From positions 310,001 to 374,000 of the forward strand of contig NZ_JZEF01000006.1 of the NCBI RefSeq assembly GCF_001013475.1: a stretch of DNA of 64,000 bases. Direction: 5' to 3'. Position 1 is the first letter of the stretch. Each line of letters starts with the position of its first letter. The translations under genes were made by a program, and so were the position numbers. Under the pieces are notes generated by a model. It saw only the letters and a list, made by a program, of their open reading frames with translations, had not been told where the DNA came from and made no database searches. This DNA is from Xanthomonas arboricola pv. juglandis (lineage in GTDB: Bacteria; Pseudomonadota; Gammaproteobacteria; Xanthomonadales; Xanthomonadaceae). This document shows positions 18,445-27,611 of the stretch, piece by piece.

Positions 18445-19560
18445 ATGACGCGCCTGATTCTGCTGGCCTGCGCCTGCCTGTGGCTGGCCGGCTGTTCCTC
18501 GTCCTCCACCTCGCTCAGCGAGCGCCTGGTTGCGCCCGGTGGCACCTCGCCATTGCTGGACGAGGAGCGCATTGCCGCCACCATCGCCACGGTGCCCAAC
18601 CGCAGCGGGCATGTGGTCACGCGCGACCAGGTGCCGATCTTCTGGCGCGCGATCGACCCCGGCCAGTACGCCATGCACTACCGCTATCTCGGCCAGCGCC
18701 ACGATCCGGCGCATGCGCTGGATGTCGATTTCAGTTTCAAGGTGCCCACCGCGACCCCGCCGACGCCGCGCGGCACCGTGGTGCTGCTGCATGGCTGGAT
18801 GATGGATGGCGATTCGCTGCTGCCATGGTCGCTGGAACTGGCGCAGGCCGGCTACCGGGTGATCACCATCGACCTGCGCAACCATGGCCATTCCGGCGGT
18901 GGCCCGTCCGGTTACGGGACGCGTGAATCCGACGACGTCATCGACGTGCTCGATGCGCTGCAACCGCGTGGCGAGATCCGTGGCCCGCTGTACCTGTTCG
19001 GCATTTCCTATGGCGCCGCCACCGCGCTGTTCACCGCCGACAAGCTCGGGCCGCGCGTGACCGGCGTGGTGGCGATGGAATCCTTCGCCAACGCCGGGCG
19101 CGGCATTCGCGACATGGTCCCGCACCTGCTCGCCAGCCAACCGGATGGCTGGCGTGGGCAGGCGGTGGCCGCGTATGCGCGCTGGCGCTATGCCGACCAG
19201 AATATCGATGCGGTGATCGCCGCCGCCGACCGCCAGCTGCAGCTGGACCTGGACCACGTCGATGTGACGCAGGCCTTGGCCGACACACGCAGCTGCGTGC
19301 TGCTGGTGCATGGCGATGCCGATCAGCACATCCCGGTCGCGCATGGGCGTGCGCTGGCGCTGGCCAGCCCGCGCGCGCACTACGTCGAGCTGCCTGGCGA
19401 AACCCATCTGAGCCTGCCGCTGCGGCTGGATCTGCTGGGCGCACCGATCGACCAGTGGCTGGCGCAGACGCAACAGGATCCAGGCCACTGCCCCGCGCCG
19501 CAGGCACTGCCCACCTCCACGCTGGCGGTAGCGACACCGGCGTTGGCACCGCGCGGCTGA
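18445..19560 (+). CDS. Alpha/beta-hydrolase lipoprotein
   Basis: A 371-residue protein with a lipoprotein signal (lipobox LAGC, Cys17) and an alpha/beta-hydrolase fold: oxyanion segment VVLLHGWMMDG, nucleophile elbow GISYGAA (Ser), acid in VHGDADQHIP and His in GETHLSL. All catalytic positions are present, so it is probably an active esterase or peptidase on the periplasmic side of a membrane. The C-terminus is a Pro/Ala/Thr-rich tail. TGACAG/CTGTCA half-sites in its upstream region resemble the palindrome at 13240-13253. Confidence 0.85.
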   Translation: MTRLILLACACLWLAGCSSSSTSLSERLVAPGGTSPLLDEERIAATIATVPNRSGHVVTRDQVPIFWRAIDPGQYAMHYRYLGQRHDPAHALDVDFSFKVPTATPPTPRGTVVLLHGWMMDGDSLLPWSLELAQAGYRVITIDLRNHGHSGGGPSGYGTRESDDVIDVLDALQPRGEIRGPLYLFGISYGAATALFTADKLGPRVTGVVAMESFANAGRGIRDMVPHLLASQPDGWRGQAVAAYARWRYADQNIDAVIAAADRQLQLDLDHVDVTQALADTRSCVLLVHGDADQHIPVAHGRALALASPRAHYVELPGETHLSLPLRLDLLGAPIDQWLAQTQQDPGHCPAPQALPTSTLAVATPALAPRG

Positions 19561-19802
19561 GAGCGGCTGACAGACGTCGCGAGCGGTCGTCAGGTGGGAA
19601 CGGACCGCGCGCTACGAAACGGTGGGTCTGAATGACATGCCGATGACTGCACCTGCACCGCGGTGAGCGCAGTGGTCTGTTGCTCGCCCTACCTCCAGGC
19701 AGGAGCTGCGCAACAGCGGGCTTGTCGAAGCGCGCACCGCGCTGCTGCCCACCGCGCAACGCAGCCGCTGCGCGATTGCCCGGATCGCGCAGCGGCCGAT
19801 GC

Positions 19803-20714
19803 TTAAGGCGTCACCACCACCGGCCGCCGCTGCCGCCACAGGCTATCGCCGACGAACAGCAGCAGCCCCACCCAGATCGCGGCAAATCCGATCGCGCGCC
19901 CCTGATCGAACGGCTCGTGGAAGAACCACACGCCCAGCAGCAACTGCAGGCTCGGCGCGATGTATTGCAGGATGCCCACCAGCGACAGCGGAATCCGCCG
20001 CACGCCATACGCAAACCCGATCAGCGGCACCGCGGTCAGCACGCCGCCCAAGATCAGCAGCAGATCGGTACGCAGGTCCCAGCCGCTCAGGAAGGCGCCG
20101 CCATGGCCCTGCTCGCCCCAGCCCGCCAGCAGCAGCGCCGGCACGAACAGGTACACGCTTTCCACACCCAGCCCGGCCACCGGATCCACCGCCACCAGCT
20201 TGCGCAGCAGGCCGTAGGCACCGAACGAGAACGCCAGCCCCAGCGCGATCCGCGGCGGCGCACCGGCATCCAGGGTCAGCCACAGCACGCCCACCGCCGC
20301 ACACACCACCGCCGCCCACTGGATGCGCTGCAGGCGTTCCTTCAGCACCAGCACGCCCAGCAACACGCTCAGCAGCGGATTGATGAAATAGCCCAGGCTG
20401 GCCTCGATCACGTGCCCGGCGTTGATCGCCCAGATATACAGGCCCCAGTTGAACGCAATCGCCACGCTGCTGCCTGCCAGCATCCACAGTGCGTGCGGCT
20501 GCGCGGCGATGGCGCGCCACCAGCGCAGGCCCGATGTTGCCAGCAACCACGCCACCACCAGCAGCGCGCTCCAGACGATGCGGTGCGCGATGATCTGCAG
20601 CGACGGCACCGCCTTGAGCAGATGCCAGTACAGCGGCACCAGGCCCCAGATCACGAAGGTCGATGCGGTGATCAACAGCCCGCGACGCGCCTCGGTCGGC
20701 GAGACCGCCGTCAT
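19803..20714 (-). CDS. rarD: RarD-type EamA transporter
   Basis: A 303-residue, ten-helix DMT-superfamily protein. The N-terminus (TASTFVIWGLVPLYWHLLK) and the SLGYFINPLLSVLLGVLVLKERL and ILQYIAPSLQLLLGVWFFHE blocks are characteristic of RarD. RarD was named for chloramphenicol sensitivity phenotypes; its real substrate is unknown. The start overlaps the stop of the preceding EamA gene (ATGA), so the two are cotranscribed. Confidence 0.9.
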   Translation of the reverse strand: MTAVSPTEARRGLLITASTFVIWGLVPLYWHLLKAVPSLQIIAHRIVWSALLVVAWLLATSGLRWWRAIAAQPHALWMLAGSSVAIAFNWGLYIWAINAGHVIEASLGYFINPLLSVLLGVLVLKERLQRIQWAAVVCAAVGVLWLTLDAGAPPRIALGLAFSFGAYGLLRKLVAVDPVAGLGVESVYLFVPALLLAGWGEQGHGGAFLSGWDLRTDLLLILGGVLTAVPLIGFAYGVRRIPLSLVGILQYIAPSLQLLLGVWFFHEPFDQGRAIGFAAIWVGLLLFVGDSLWRQRRPVVVTP

Positions 20715-21607
20715 CGCCGGGCCTTGGCCAGGGTCACCACCAGCACGCCGGACAGGATCACCGCCATCGCGCCGATGTCGTGCGCGCTGAAACGCTCATG
20801 CCCCAGCCACGCACCCAACGCCACCGCGATCACCGGGTTGACGTAGGCGTAGCTGCCGGCCAACGCCGGGCGCACGTGATGCAGCAGCCACACGTAGGCG
20901 GTAAACGCCACGATCGAGCCGAACACGCATAGGTAGGCCACGGCCAGCAGCCCCTGCGAGGTCGGCAGGCTCTGTGGGCGCTCGCCGATCAGCAGGCCGG
21001 TGCTGACCAGCAACACGCCGCCGCACAGCATCTGCCCGGCGGCAGTCATGAACGGGGACGGCAGGTCGCGTCCGCGCGACCACACCGAGCCGAAGGCCCA
21101 GCCGATCGGCGCGATCAGCAACAACACCAGCCCGCCCGGCGTGGCGGTCAGGCTGCTGCCGGCATTGAGCCAGACCACGCCCAGAAAGCCGATCACGATA
21201 CCCAGCCATTCGCCACGGCTGGCGTGCTGCCCGCGCAAGGCGCCGAACAAGGCCATCCACAGCGGCACCGATGCCACCGAGGTGGCAGCCAGGCCGGACG
21301 ACACGCTGCGCTCGGCCAGCACCACCATGCCGTTACCCAGCAGCAACAGGGCCGCGCCCATCATCGCCACGTTCTTCCATTGCGCGCGCGTCGGCGCAGC
21401 CACACCGCGCCAGCGCAGCACCGCATACAGCACCGTGCCGGCCACGATGAAGCGCGCCCCGGACACCATGGTCAGCGGCAGCGCACCACCTTCCAACGCA
21501 AAGCGGATCGCCAGATAGGTCGAGCCCCAGACCACATAGACCAGCAACAACGCGACAACGACCAGGCCGCTGCGCGCAGGCGCCACAGCATCGTGTGAAG
21601 AGGACAT
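20711..21607 (-). CDS. YedA-like EamA drug/metabolite transporter
   Basis: A 298-residue, ten-helix DMT transporter with two EamA repeats. The opening LLVYVVWGSTYLAIRFALEG and the end YAYVNPVIAVALGAWLGHE are typical of YedA/RhaT-like exporters. It is the first gene of a two-gene unit with rarD. Members export amino acids or small metabolites; the substrate here cannot be predicted. Confidence 0.9.
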   Translation of the reverse strand: MSSSHDAVAPARSGLVVVALLLVYVVWGSTYLAIRFALEGGALPLTMVSGARFIVAGTVLYAVLRWRGVAAPTRAQWKNVAMMGAALLLLGNGMVVLAERSVSSGLAATSVASVPLWMALFGALRGQHASRGEWLGIVIGFLGVVWLNAGSSLTATPGGLVLLLIAPIGWAFGSVWSRGRDLPSPFMTAAGQMLCGGVLLVSTGLLIGERPQSLPTSQGLLAVAYLCVFGSIVAFTAYVWLLHHVRPALAGSYAYVNPVIAVALGAWLGHERFSAHDIGAMAVILSGVLVVTLAKARR

Positions 21608-21726
21608 CGAAGATTGCCAAATACAGCGGAAGCTTCAATTCTAGATCACCTGCCCACGCCAACGTCGTACGCCTCTCGGGCGCCTGCCGCGGTATGGTGC
21701 GCACTGATCCCCGGCCCGGAGTGCAT

Positions 21727-22110
21727 ATGCAGCGTCGCGTCCCCTGGTTGATCTTGGCCGCCCTGACCGTGCTGTCGGCCAGCGCATTGGCACGCGTGCC
21801 CGAACCCTGGGAGCCCAGCGGGCGCAAACTCCTCGAGGCCGGGCTGGACGGTTCGTTGGCGCCGGAGATCGCGCCCGAACAAACCGAGCTCAAGGTCATG
21901 CTCTCGGCAAACCGCGCCGGCGCCTATCTGCTCGGCGTCGCCAGCAGCAGTTACCGCACGCAATGGTGCATGCCGGCCGGCAAGAGTGGCCCGCCGGATA
22001 TGCAGGCGATCATCAGCGATATCGGCGCGCTACCCGATGCGCGCCTGGACGAGGCCGCACCTGCGTTGATCGTGCAGGCGTTGGCCAAGCGCTACCCGTG
22101 CCGCAAATAG
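21727..22110 (+). CDS. Secreted Rap1a/Tai-like protein
   Basis: A 127-residue protein with a signal peptide (MQRRVPWLILAALTVLSASALA). The mature part shows the Rap1a/Tai pattern: a GAYLLGVASS segment, WCMPAGKSGP, then a helical region, an A..LIVQAL segment and a C-terminal RYPC. Family knowledge: Rap1a proteins are immunity partners of Ssp-type T6SS amidase effectors, but the same fold occurs in solitary secreted proteins. No effector or T6SS gene lies in the window, so an immunity role is not supported by context. It is divergent from the EamA operon. Confidence 0.6.
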   Translation: MQRRVPWLILAALTVLSASALARVPEPWEPSGRKLLEAGLDGSLAPEIAPEQTELKVMLSANRAGAYLLGVASSSYRTQWCMPAGKSGPPDMQAIISDIGALPDARLDEAAPALIVQALAKRYPCRK

Positions 22111-22234
22111 GCGGCGCGGTCGCCGCAAGCCGGCTCGACCAACCGCCACGCAATATCCCGATGCACTGACGTTCGCCTCGCCGATCGCCCGACGCCCGGG
22201 CTCGAAAGCAGCAGGCGTTTGCACACCGCTGCTC

Positions 22235-23887
22235 CTACTTGCGCGCGGCGTCGCTGCTGGCGCGGATCGCCTTGAACTCCGAACCGTCCTGCCAGCTCGG
22301 CCACTGCCGGCCGTTGGCCAGCGCCACGCCGACGTCGTAGACCAGGGTGGTGTCGGCCGCGTGGCCGCTGGCATCCCACTGCGGGGTCCAGCGATCGCAG
22401 GGCTGGTGATAGCACTCGGCAAAATACTTGTCGCGCAGCGCCTTGCCGGCCGCCACGCCGCCGTCGAGCATGTCCAGCCCGGGACCGGCGGTGATCGCCG
22501 GCACGCCCATGCGCGCAAAGGCGAAATGGTCGGCGCGGTAGAAGAAGCCCGCTTCCAGATTCGGGTCCGGCGAATAGCTGCGGCCGCGCGCCTTGGCCGC
22601 AGTTTCCAAATCACCTTCCAGCGACACCCGTCCGCGTCCCCACGAGGCGATATCGCGGGTGGGGCCATCGGGGCTGAACATCTCCATGTTGAGTACCGCC
22701 ACGGTCTTGTCCAGCGGCGCCAGCGGATGCGCGGCGTAATAGTTGGCGCCGAGCAGGCCCTTCTCTTCCGCCGTCAACGCGATGAAATACAGCGTGCGTT
22801 GCGGCTTGGGGCCGGCCGCGAACACGCGCGCCAGTTCCAGCACGCTGGCCACGCCGGTGGCGTTGTCCACCGCGCCACGCCGCACCGTGTCGCCGCCGGC
22901 ATCGGCCTTGCCCACGCCGAACGCATCCCAGTGCGCGGAGAAGATCACCGTCTCGTCCGGATGCTGGCTGCCGGTGAGCTTGGCCACCACGTTGTGCGTG
23001 ACCACGCGCTCGCGCTTGAGCTTGAAGTCCACCGACAGCGTCGCATCGCCCAACGCCATCGGGGCGAAGTCGCGCTGCTGCGCGCGCTGCTTGGCCTGCG
23101 CAAAATCCAGCCCGGCGCGCTGGAACAGCGACACCGCCAACGCCTGCTGCATCCAGCCACGCACCGGCACATGCTGCGCCTTCGCATCGGCATCGCTGCG
23201 TTCGATATCGAACAACGGCGACAGGCCCGAACTCTGCACCGTCGCCCAGCCGTACGCGGCCGGCGCGGTCTCGTGCACGATCAACACGCCGGCGGCACCA
23301 CGACGCGCGGCCTCTTCGTACTTGTAGGTCCAGCGGCCGTAGTAGGTCACCGCCTTGCCATCGAAGGCGCCAGGCTGGCTGGATTCGAAGTCGGCATCGT
23401 TGATCAGCACCACCGCGATCTTGCCGCGCAGGTCCACGCCCTTGTAGTCGTCCCACTGCCGCTCCGGTGCGCTGATGCCGTAGCCCACGAACACCAGCGG
23501 CGCATGCTTCAAGCGCACCGCGTCCTGTGGACGCAGGCTCTGCAGGGTCACATCGGTACCGTTGACCAGCGTCTGGCTCTTGCCGCCGACACGCAGGCTG
23601 GCGCGCACCGGGCCATCGACCTGGGCGCGTACCAACGGCACCGCCTGGGTCCAACTGCCCTGCTCGCCACCCGGCTGCAGGCCGCCAGCCTTGAACTGCT
23701 CGACCAGGTAATCGACCGTGCGCTGCTCGCCGGCACTAGCCGGCGCACGGCCCTCGAACTCGTCCGAGGCCAGCAGGCGCACATGCCGCGACAACGCTTC
23801 GGCATCGATGCCGCCACCGGGCAGATCGTTGGCGGCCTGCGCCACGCCCCCCACGAACAGGCAGGCGGACAACAACAGGATGCGCAT
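22235..23887 (-). CDS. Secreted M28-family metallopeptidase with PA domain
   Basis: A 550-residue exported peptidase (signal MRILLLSACLFVGGVAQA). A protease-associated insert occupies about residues 120-260, and the M28 domain follows with zinc ligands in FSAHWDAFG (His, Asp), GAVDNATG (bridging Asp), ALTAEEKGLLG (catalytic and ligand Glu), NMEMF and the final ADHFAFARMG His. It is a periplasmic or secreted aminopeptidase. The longer open frame to 23977 is rejected because the signal peptide begins at 23887. Confidence 0.9.
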   Translation of the reverse strand: MRILLLSACLFVGGVAQAANDLPGGGIDAEALSRHVRLLASDEFEGRAPASAGEQRTVDYLVEQFKAGGLQPGGEQGSWTQAVPLVRAQVDGPVRASLRVGGKSQTLVNGTDVTLQSLRPQDAVRLKHAPLVFVGYGISAPERQWDDYKGVDLRGKIAVVLINDADFESSQPGAFDGKAVTYYGRWTYKYEEAARRGAAGVLIVHETAPAAYGWATVQSSGLSPLFDIERSDADAKAQHVPVRGWMQQALAVSLFQRAGLDFAQAKQRAQQRDFAPMALGDATLSVDFKLKRERVVTHNVVAKLTGSQHPDETVIFSAHWDAFGVGKADAGGDTVRRGAVDNATGVASVLELARVFAAGPKPQRTLYFIALTAEEKGLLGANYYAAHPLAPLDKTVAVLNMEMFSPDGPTRDIASWGRGRVSLEGDLETAAKARGRSYSPDPNLEAGFFYRADHFAFARMGVPAITAGPGLDMLDGGVAAGKALRDKYFAECYHQPCDRWTPQWDASGHAADTTLVYDVGVALANGRQWPSWQDGSEFKAIRASSDAARK

Positions 23888-24014
23888 CGGATTCACGGCA
23901 TGGCCTTGCAACAGATAGATGACACACAGTTTACAAGCGCGCGGCCGCCACGGGAGTGCTTTGAGCCGCGTTGGCAAACGCGATGTCTTCCTTTCTAGCA
24001 GGCCTCTTGGGCTG

Positions 24015-24094
24015 CATGGATGCGGTCACGGAGCTGCATGGGGGTGTACGGAATGTCATGCGCGTGGTGATGGCATCGCGCTTTCGACTCACTG
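24015..24094 (+). repeat. Degenerate copy of the GGCATGGATGCC repeat
   Basis: CATGGATGCGGTCACGGAGC and later GTGGTGATGGCATCGCGC align with the copies at 24301 and 54225 with one 3-base gap. The core hairpin has decayed. It lies in the same orientation as the copy 290 bases downstream. Confidence 0.55.
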
Positions 24095-24259
24095 GGTTTT
24101 TTGAACCGAGACTCTTTTCGCGCCTAGACGCGGCTACGGTTCGAAATCTCGATTGCTTTGGCACTATGATGCCAAGGATCGGGGGTTTTTAGAGCTGCCC
24201 TTAAAACGTCTCAGCTACTACCGCTAGCCGAGCAACAAGCTTTCAAAAGCAGCCGACCA

Positions 24260-24400
24260 ACTGTCTGGTGCGATGTACTCGCCGATTGCGGGGGCCGTGT
24301 GGCGGCATGGATGCCGCCACCGCGCCTCCACGGACGGATTTACGGCGTGTCACGCAAGCGGTGAGGGCACCGCGTGCTCGACTGACGCGGCTTTTGACTG
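24260..24400 (+). repeat. GGCGGCATGGATGCCGCC repeat, copy A
   Basis: A hairpin core at 24301-24318 is followed by GCCTCCACGGACGGATTTAC and CGGCGTGTC. The segment matches the copy at 54185-54330 over more than 100 bases, including about 40 bases upstream of the hairpin. This is a dispersed element of Xanthomonas type. Confidence 0.75.
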
Positions 24401-24462
24401 TTGCCGAACCACGCGACGACTCGCTGCAGCGTTCTAGTGGGGTGTTACCCACTCCAGTGGCG

Positions 24463-25407
24463 CTAATTGGTGCGCGTCGCGCGATCCAGCCAGCACGCCA
24501 GGCCCTGCGCGTTGAGTTCGATATCGGTGCCCAGTAGCTGCGCCACGCGTGCATCGTCCAGCCGGCAGCCGTGCAGGCGGGCGCGCTGCAGATACAGGTC
24601 AGTCAGCGCCGCCACCATGCAGCGATGGCGGTCCGCATCCTGCGCGCAGTCCAGCGCGATGGCGGTCATCGCATGGATCTGCTCGACCAATGCCTGCGCC
24701 AGTGGCGCCGGCGATTCCACCCGGCCGTAATGGGTGAGATACATCGCCTGCGGCGCGGTCTCCATCAGCCGCGCGATCGAGTGCAGCATCGCCTCCGGTT
24801 CGAACTGCACCGGCGAGGAGGTCGGCAGGATGAAGGCGCCTTGCGCGCTATCGAGCCGGCGATACGACAGGCCGAAGGTGTCGCCAGTGAACCAGCTGCG
24901 GCTGCGCGCATCCCACACGCACAGATGATGGCGTGCGTGGCCCGGCGTCTCGATGGCGCGCAGCGCGCGCTCGCCCAGCATCACGGTCTGTCCGTCCGCC
25001 GCTTCCACCACGCGCTCGGCCGGCACCGGCACGATCGCGCCGTAACTGCGCGCCATTTCCGCCGCGCCGTACACCGCCGTGGCCCCGGCGATCAGCCGGG
25101 TGGGATCGATCATGTGCGGTGCGCCGCGCGGATGCACCAGCACCCGCGCATTGGGCAGATGCTGCAGCAAGGCACCCGCTCCGCCGGCGTGATCCAGATG
25201 CACGTGGGTCAGGATCAGCCAGTCCACCTGCGCCGGCGTCAGCCCGGCCGACTGCAATGCGGCCAGCATCTGCGGTACCGACAGTGCAGTGCCGCAATCG
25301 ACGAAGGCGCCACGTTGCGCCTCGACGATCAGGTACGCCGCATCGAACTGCACACCGCCAAAGCCGGTGTCGATGGTGTGGATGCTGGAATCGGCAGTCG
25401 CTGTCAT
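24463..25407 (-). CDS. Metallo-beta-lactamase-fold hydrolase
   Basis: A 314-residue MBL-fold enzyme with THVHLDHAGG (first metal motif), TPGHARHH and TGDTFGL for the remaining ligands. The C-terminal 80 residues are an added helical domain. No signal peptide is seen, so it is cytosolic. Glyoxalase II-like or thioesterase activity is common in the family, but the substrate is unknown. It lies just upstream of nothing on its strand except repeat sequence, and is preceded by trpS on the same strand. Confidence 0.88.
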   Translation of the reverse strand: MTATADSSIHTIDTGFGGVQFDAAYLIVEAQRGAFVDCGTALSVPQMLAALQSAGLTPAQVDWLILTHVHLDHAGGAGALLQHLPNARVLVHPRGAPHMIDPTRLIAGATAVYGAAEMARSYGAIVPVPAERVVEAADGQTVMLGERALRAIETPGHARHHLCVWDARSRSWFTGDTFGLSYRRLDSAQGAFILPTSSPVQFEPEAMLHSIARLMETAPQAMYLTHYGRVESPAPLAQALVEQIHAMTAIALDCAQDADRHRCMVAALTDLYLQRARLHGCRLDDARVAQLLGTDIELNAQGLACWLDRATRTN

Positions 25408-25464
25408 TGCTCCCCCACGGCTATGCGAGAGGCCACAGTCTAGCCACCGGCTCCACGGGTGTCG

Positions 25465-26754
25465 TTACGCCTCGCGCAACACGCGCAGCGCCGCCAGGAT
25501 CACCGCCGCCTCCACCTGCGCTTGCACGCCCGGCAATTGCAGGTCGCTGCCCTGCTCGGCCTGCTTCAGCCGCGCAATCAGCTGGCCCGCATCGCGTGGC
25601 GAGGCGAAGCCATCGCTCTGCAGCAGCAACGCACCGGCGCCATCGGTCAACTTGAAATAGAACTGCCCGTCGCTCTCGCGGTATTGCTTGAACACCGGCG
25701 GCGCGCTCTTCTCGCCCACCGGCGTCACAGCCGCATCGCCCTGACTGGACAGATCGCGCAGCCCCACCGCAGCACGCAGCTCGGCCAAAAACGGCGTGGC
25801 GTAGCGCGCGCGCAGACGTGCGCCGCCGGCGCGCAGAATTGCCTCGATCTTTGCCGGCTCGGCCATCAGCGCCTCGTAACGCGTGCGCAGCGGTGCGATC
25901 TCCTGGTCGATACGCTCGAACAGCTGCTGCTTGGCATCGCCCCAGCCGATGCCATCGGCAAAATCCTGCGCAAAGGCCGCCGTTTCCTGCGGAGTGGCGA
26001 AGGCCTGGTACAGCTGGAACAATGCCGACCCCTGGGTGTCCTTGGCCTCGCCCGGCGCGCGCGAATCGGTGAGGATGGAGAACACCAGCTTGCGCAGTTC
26101 CTCGCGCGGTGCGAACAGCGGAATCGTGTTGCCGTAACTCTTGCTCATCTTGCGGCCGTCCAGACCCGGCAAGGTCGAGACCTGCTCGTCGATCACCGCC
26201 TCGGGCAAGTTGAAGAAGTCACGGCCGTACACGTGGTTGAAACGCTGGGCGAAATCGCGCGCCATCTCGATATGCTGGATCTGGTCGCGCCCCACCGGCA
26301 CCTTGTGCGCGTTGAAGATCAGGATGTCTGCGGCCATCAACACCGGATACATGAACAAGCCGGCGGTCACGCCCGCGTCCTCGTCTTCGCCGTCTGCGCG
26401 ATTCTTGTCCACCGCTGCCTTGTAGGCATGCGCGCGGTTGAGGATGCCCTTGCCGGCCACGCAGGTCAGCAGCCACAGCAACTCGGTGGTCTCCGGCACA
26501 TCGGACTGGCGATAGAACCACACCGTTTCCGGGTCCAGGCCGCAGGCCAGCCAGCTGGCGGCGATCTCCAGCGTGGAGCGCTGCGTCCGCGCCGGGTCCT
26601 GCGCCTTGATAAGGCTGTGCAGGTCGGCCAGGAAGTAGAAGCTTTCCGCATCGGCAGCCGTACTGGCCTGGATGGCCGGGCGGATCGCGCCGACGTAATT
26701 GCCCAGATGCGGGGTGCCGGAAGTGGTGATGCCGGTAAGGACGCGAGTGGTCAT
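25465..26754 (-). CDS. trpS: Tryptophan-tRNA ligase with C-terminal extension
   Basis: A class I aminoacyl-tRNA synthetase that charges tRNA-Trp. The HIGH-like motif is in SGTPHLGNYVGA (near residue 13) and the KMSKS motif is intact (KMSKSYGNTIP, near 201). At 429 residues it is about 95 longer than the usual 330-residue bacterial TrpS: after about residue 345 there is an extra domain with VFKQYRESDGQFYFKL and LLLQSDGFASPRDA, resembling a small DUF1508/YegP-like beta unit. This extension is not in E. coli TrpS. Confidence 0.93.
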   Translation of the reverse strand: MTTRVLTGITTSGTPHLGNYVGAIRPAIQASTAADAESFYFLADLHSLIKAQDPARTQRSTLEIAASWLACGLDPETVWFYRQSDVPETTELLWLLTCVAGKGILNRAHAYKAAVDKNRADGEDEDAGVTAGLFMYPVLMAADILIFNAHKVPVGRDQIQHIEMARDFAQRFNHVYGRDFFNLPEAVIDEQVSTLPGLDGRKMSKSYGNTIPLFAPREELRKLVFSILTDSRAPGEAKDTQGSALFQLYQAFATPQETAAFAQDFADGIGWGDAKQQLFERIDQEIAPLRTRYEALMAEPAKIEAILRAGGARLRARYATPFLAELRAAVGLRDLSSQGDAAVTPVGEKSAPPVFKQYRESDGQFYFKLTDGAGALLLQSDGFASPRDAGQLIARLKQAEQGSDLQLPGVQAQVEAAVILAALRVLREA

Positions 26755-26862
26755 CTGCGTAAGGCCAGGGAGTCAGCACGCAAGTTTAGCGGTTCCGTGC
26801 CCCTGGCATGACCGCGGCGGTGCCTCGCGCCTGCCGCTGCCGGCACCGGCGGCAGAAGCAAA

Positions 26863-26885
26863 ACGGGCCGCATCGAGCGGCCCGT
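26863..26885 (-). terminator. Rho-independent terminator of csbD
   Basis: A 9-bp stem ACGGGCCGC/GCGGCCCGT with a five-base loop is followed on the minus strand by a TTTTGCTT run. It lies about 50 bases after the csbD stop. Confidence 0.8.
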
Positions 26886-26935
26886 CCTGTGCAGTTGCGC
26901 TCACCACGGCGGGTGGGCGCGGTTGCGCGGCACCG

Positions 26936-27145
26936 TCAGGTGTCGTCGCGCAACGACTTTTCGAAGGCGCGCACCTCGGTCTGGGCGCGGTCGCGGTCCC
27001 AGCCGTAGCGCTCCTGGAGCTTGCCCTGCAGATATTCGGCATTGCCCTCGGCAACCTTGAAATCGTCGTCGGTGAGGTCGCCCCACTTGGCCTGCGCCTT
27101 GCCCTTGAGCTGGGTCCACTTGCCGGAAATGATGTCAGTGTTCAT
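26936..27145 (-). CDS. CsbD-family stress protein
   Basis: A 69-residue soluble protein with the CsbD pattern: [20 protein letters not shown], then [20 protein letters not shown]. Members are sigma-B or RpoS-type general-stress proteins of unknown mechanism. It is flanked by a good terminator downstream and belongs to a cluster of small stress or envelope genes that includes the entericidin pair. Confidence 0.88.
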   Translation of the reverse strand: MNTDIISGKWTQLKGKAQAKWGDLTDDDFKVAEGNAEYLQGKLQERYGWDRDRAQTEVRAFEKSLRDDT

Positions 27146-27346
27146 TGCGTCGACTCCGCTGATGCGGCCGCGATTGACCGTCTACGCAGGTTGCCCACGG
27201 CGCCGTTCGCCGCAGATCAAAAGCCGTCAAATCCGCACTCACCGCACTGAACGGTTGCCTACGCTTGCCGCGCAGTTCTACGCATGGCTGCACTGTCGCA
27301 TGCCCAGATGCGTCGCCGCACTGCCCTGCCTGCGCAAGGCATCAGG

Positions 27347-27377
27347 CAAAAAAAACGGGCCTTGCGGCCCGTTTTTT
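27347..27377 (-). terminator. Strong bidirectional terminator after first entericidin gene
   Basis: ACGGGCC, a four-base loop and GGCCCGT form a stem flanked by an A-run on one side and a T-run on the other (27347-27354 and 27372-27377), so it can work in both directions. It follows the 27395-27529 gene on the minus strand. Confidence 0.9.
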
Positions 27378-27394
27378 CTGCATGCAGCGCTAGA

Positions 27395-27529
27395 TTACTT
27401 GCGCGCAGCGTCTTCCACCTTCTCGCCAGCGCCCTGCACGTCCTTGCCGGCACCTGCGACGGTGTTGCAACCCGACAGCATACCGACCGACAACACCGAC
27501 AGCACCAGCAGCACAATTGCACGCTTCAT
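27395..27529 (-). CDS. Entericidin A/B-family lipoprotein, copy 1
   Basis: A 44-residue lipoprotein precursor with a signal and lipobox LSGC. The mature peptide reads NTVAGAGKDVQGAGEKVED, the entericidin EcnA/EcnB signature. The ATG at 27529 is supported by a GGAG-like site upstream. In E. coli the EcnAB pair acts as a toxin-antidote lipoprotein system in stationary phase; whether that holds here is inference. Confidence 0.9.
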   Translation of the reverse strand: MKRAIVLLVLSVLSVGMLSGCNTVAGAGKDVQGAGEKVEDAARK

Positions 27530-27611
27530 AACAGACTCCTTCGTGGGTAAAGCGGCGGCTTGCCGCAGATCAATCAAATCAAACAACTAGGGTTCAAACA
27601 AAACGCAAGGA

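Larger units (their letters stand above)
23888..24462. other. 575-bp gap filled by repeat copies
   Basis: No gene is evident. The gap holds two copies of the GCGGCATGGATGCCGC-family repeat (24015-24094, degenerate, and 24260-24400) and is more AT-rich than its surroundings, with long T-runs at 24104 and 24182. Short open frames here start at the ATG of the repeat hairpin and are most likely repeat artefacts. Confidence 0.65.

Noticed and set aside
16638-18674. 678-residue antisense frame over the second ABC permease
   Set aside because: The sense strand has a full FtsX-type permease; the antisense product is Gln/Arg/His-rich noise.
24301-24537. Short frames beginning MDAA in copies A and B of the repeat
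   Set aside because: They start in the hairpin core, have no ribosome site, and differ in ways expected of repeat decay.
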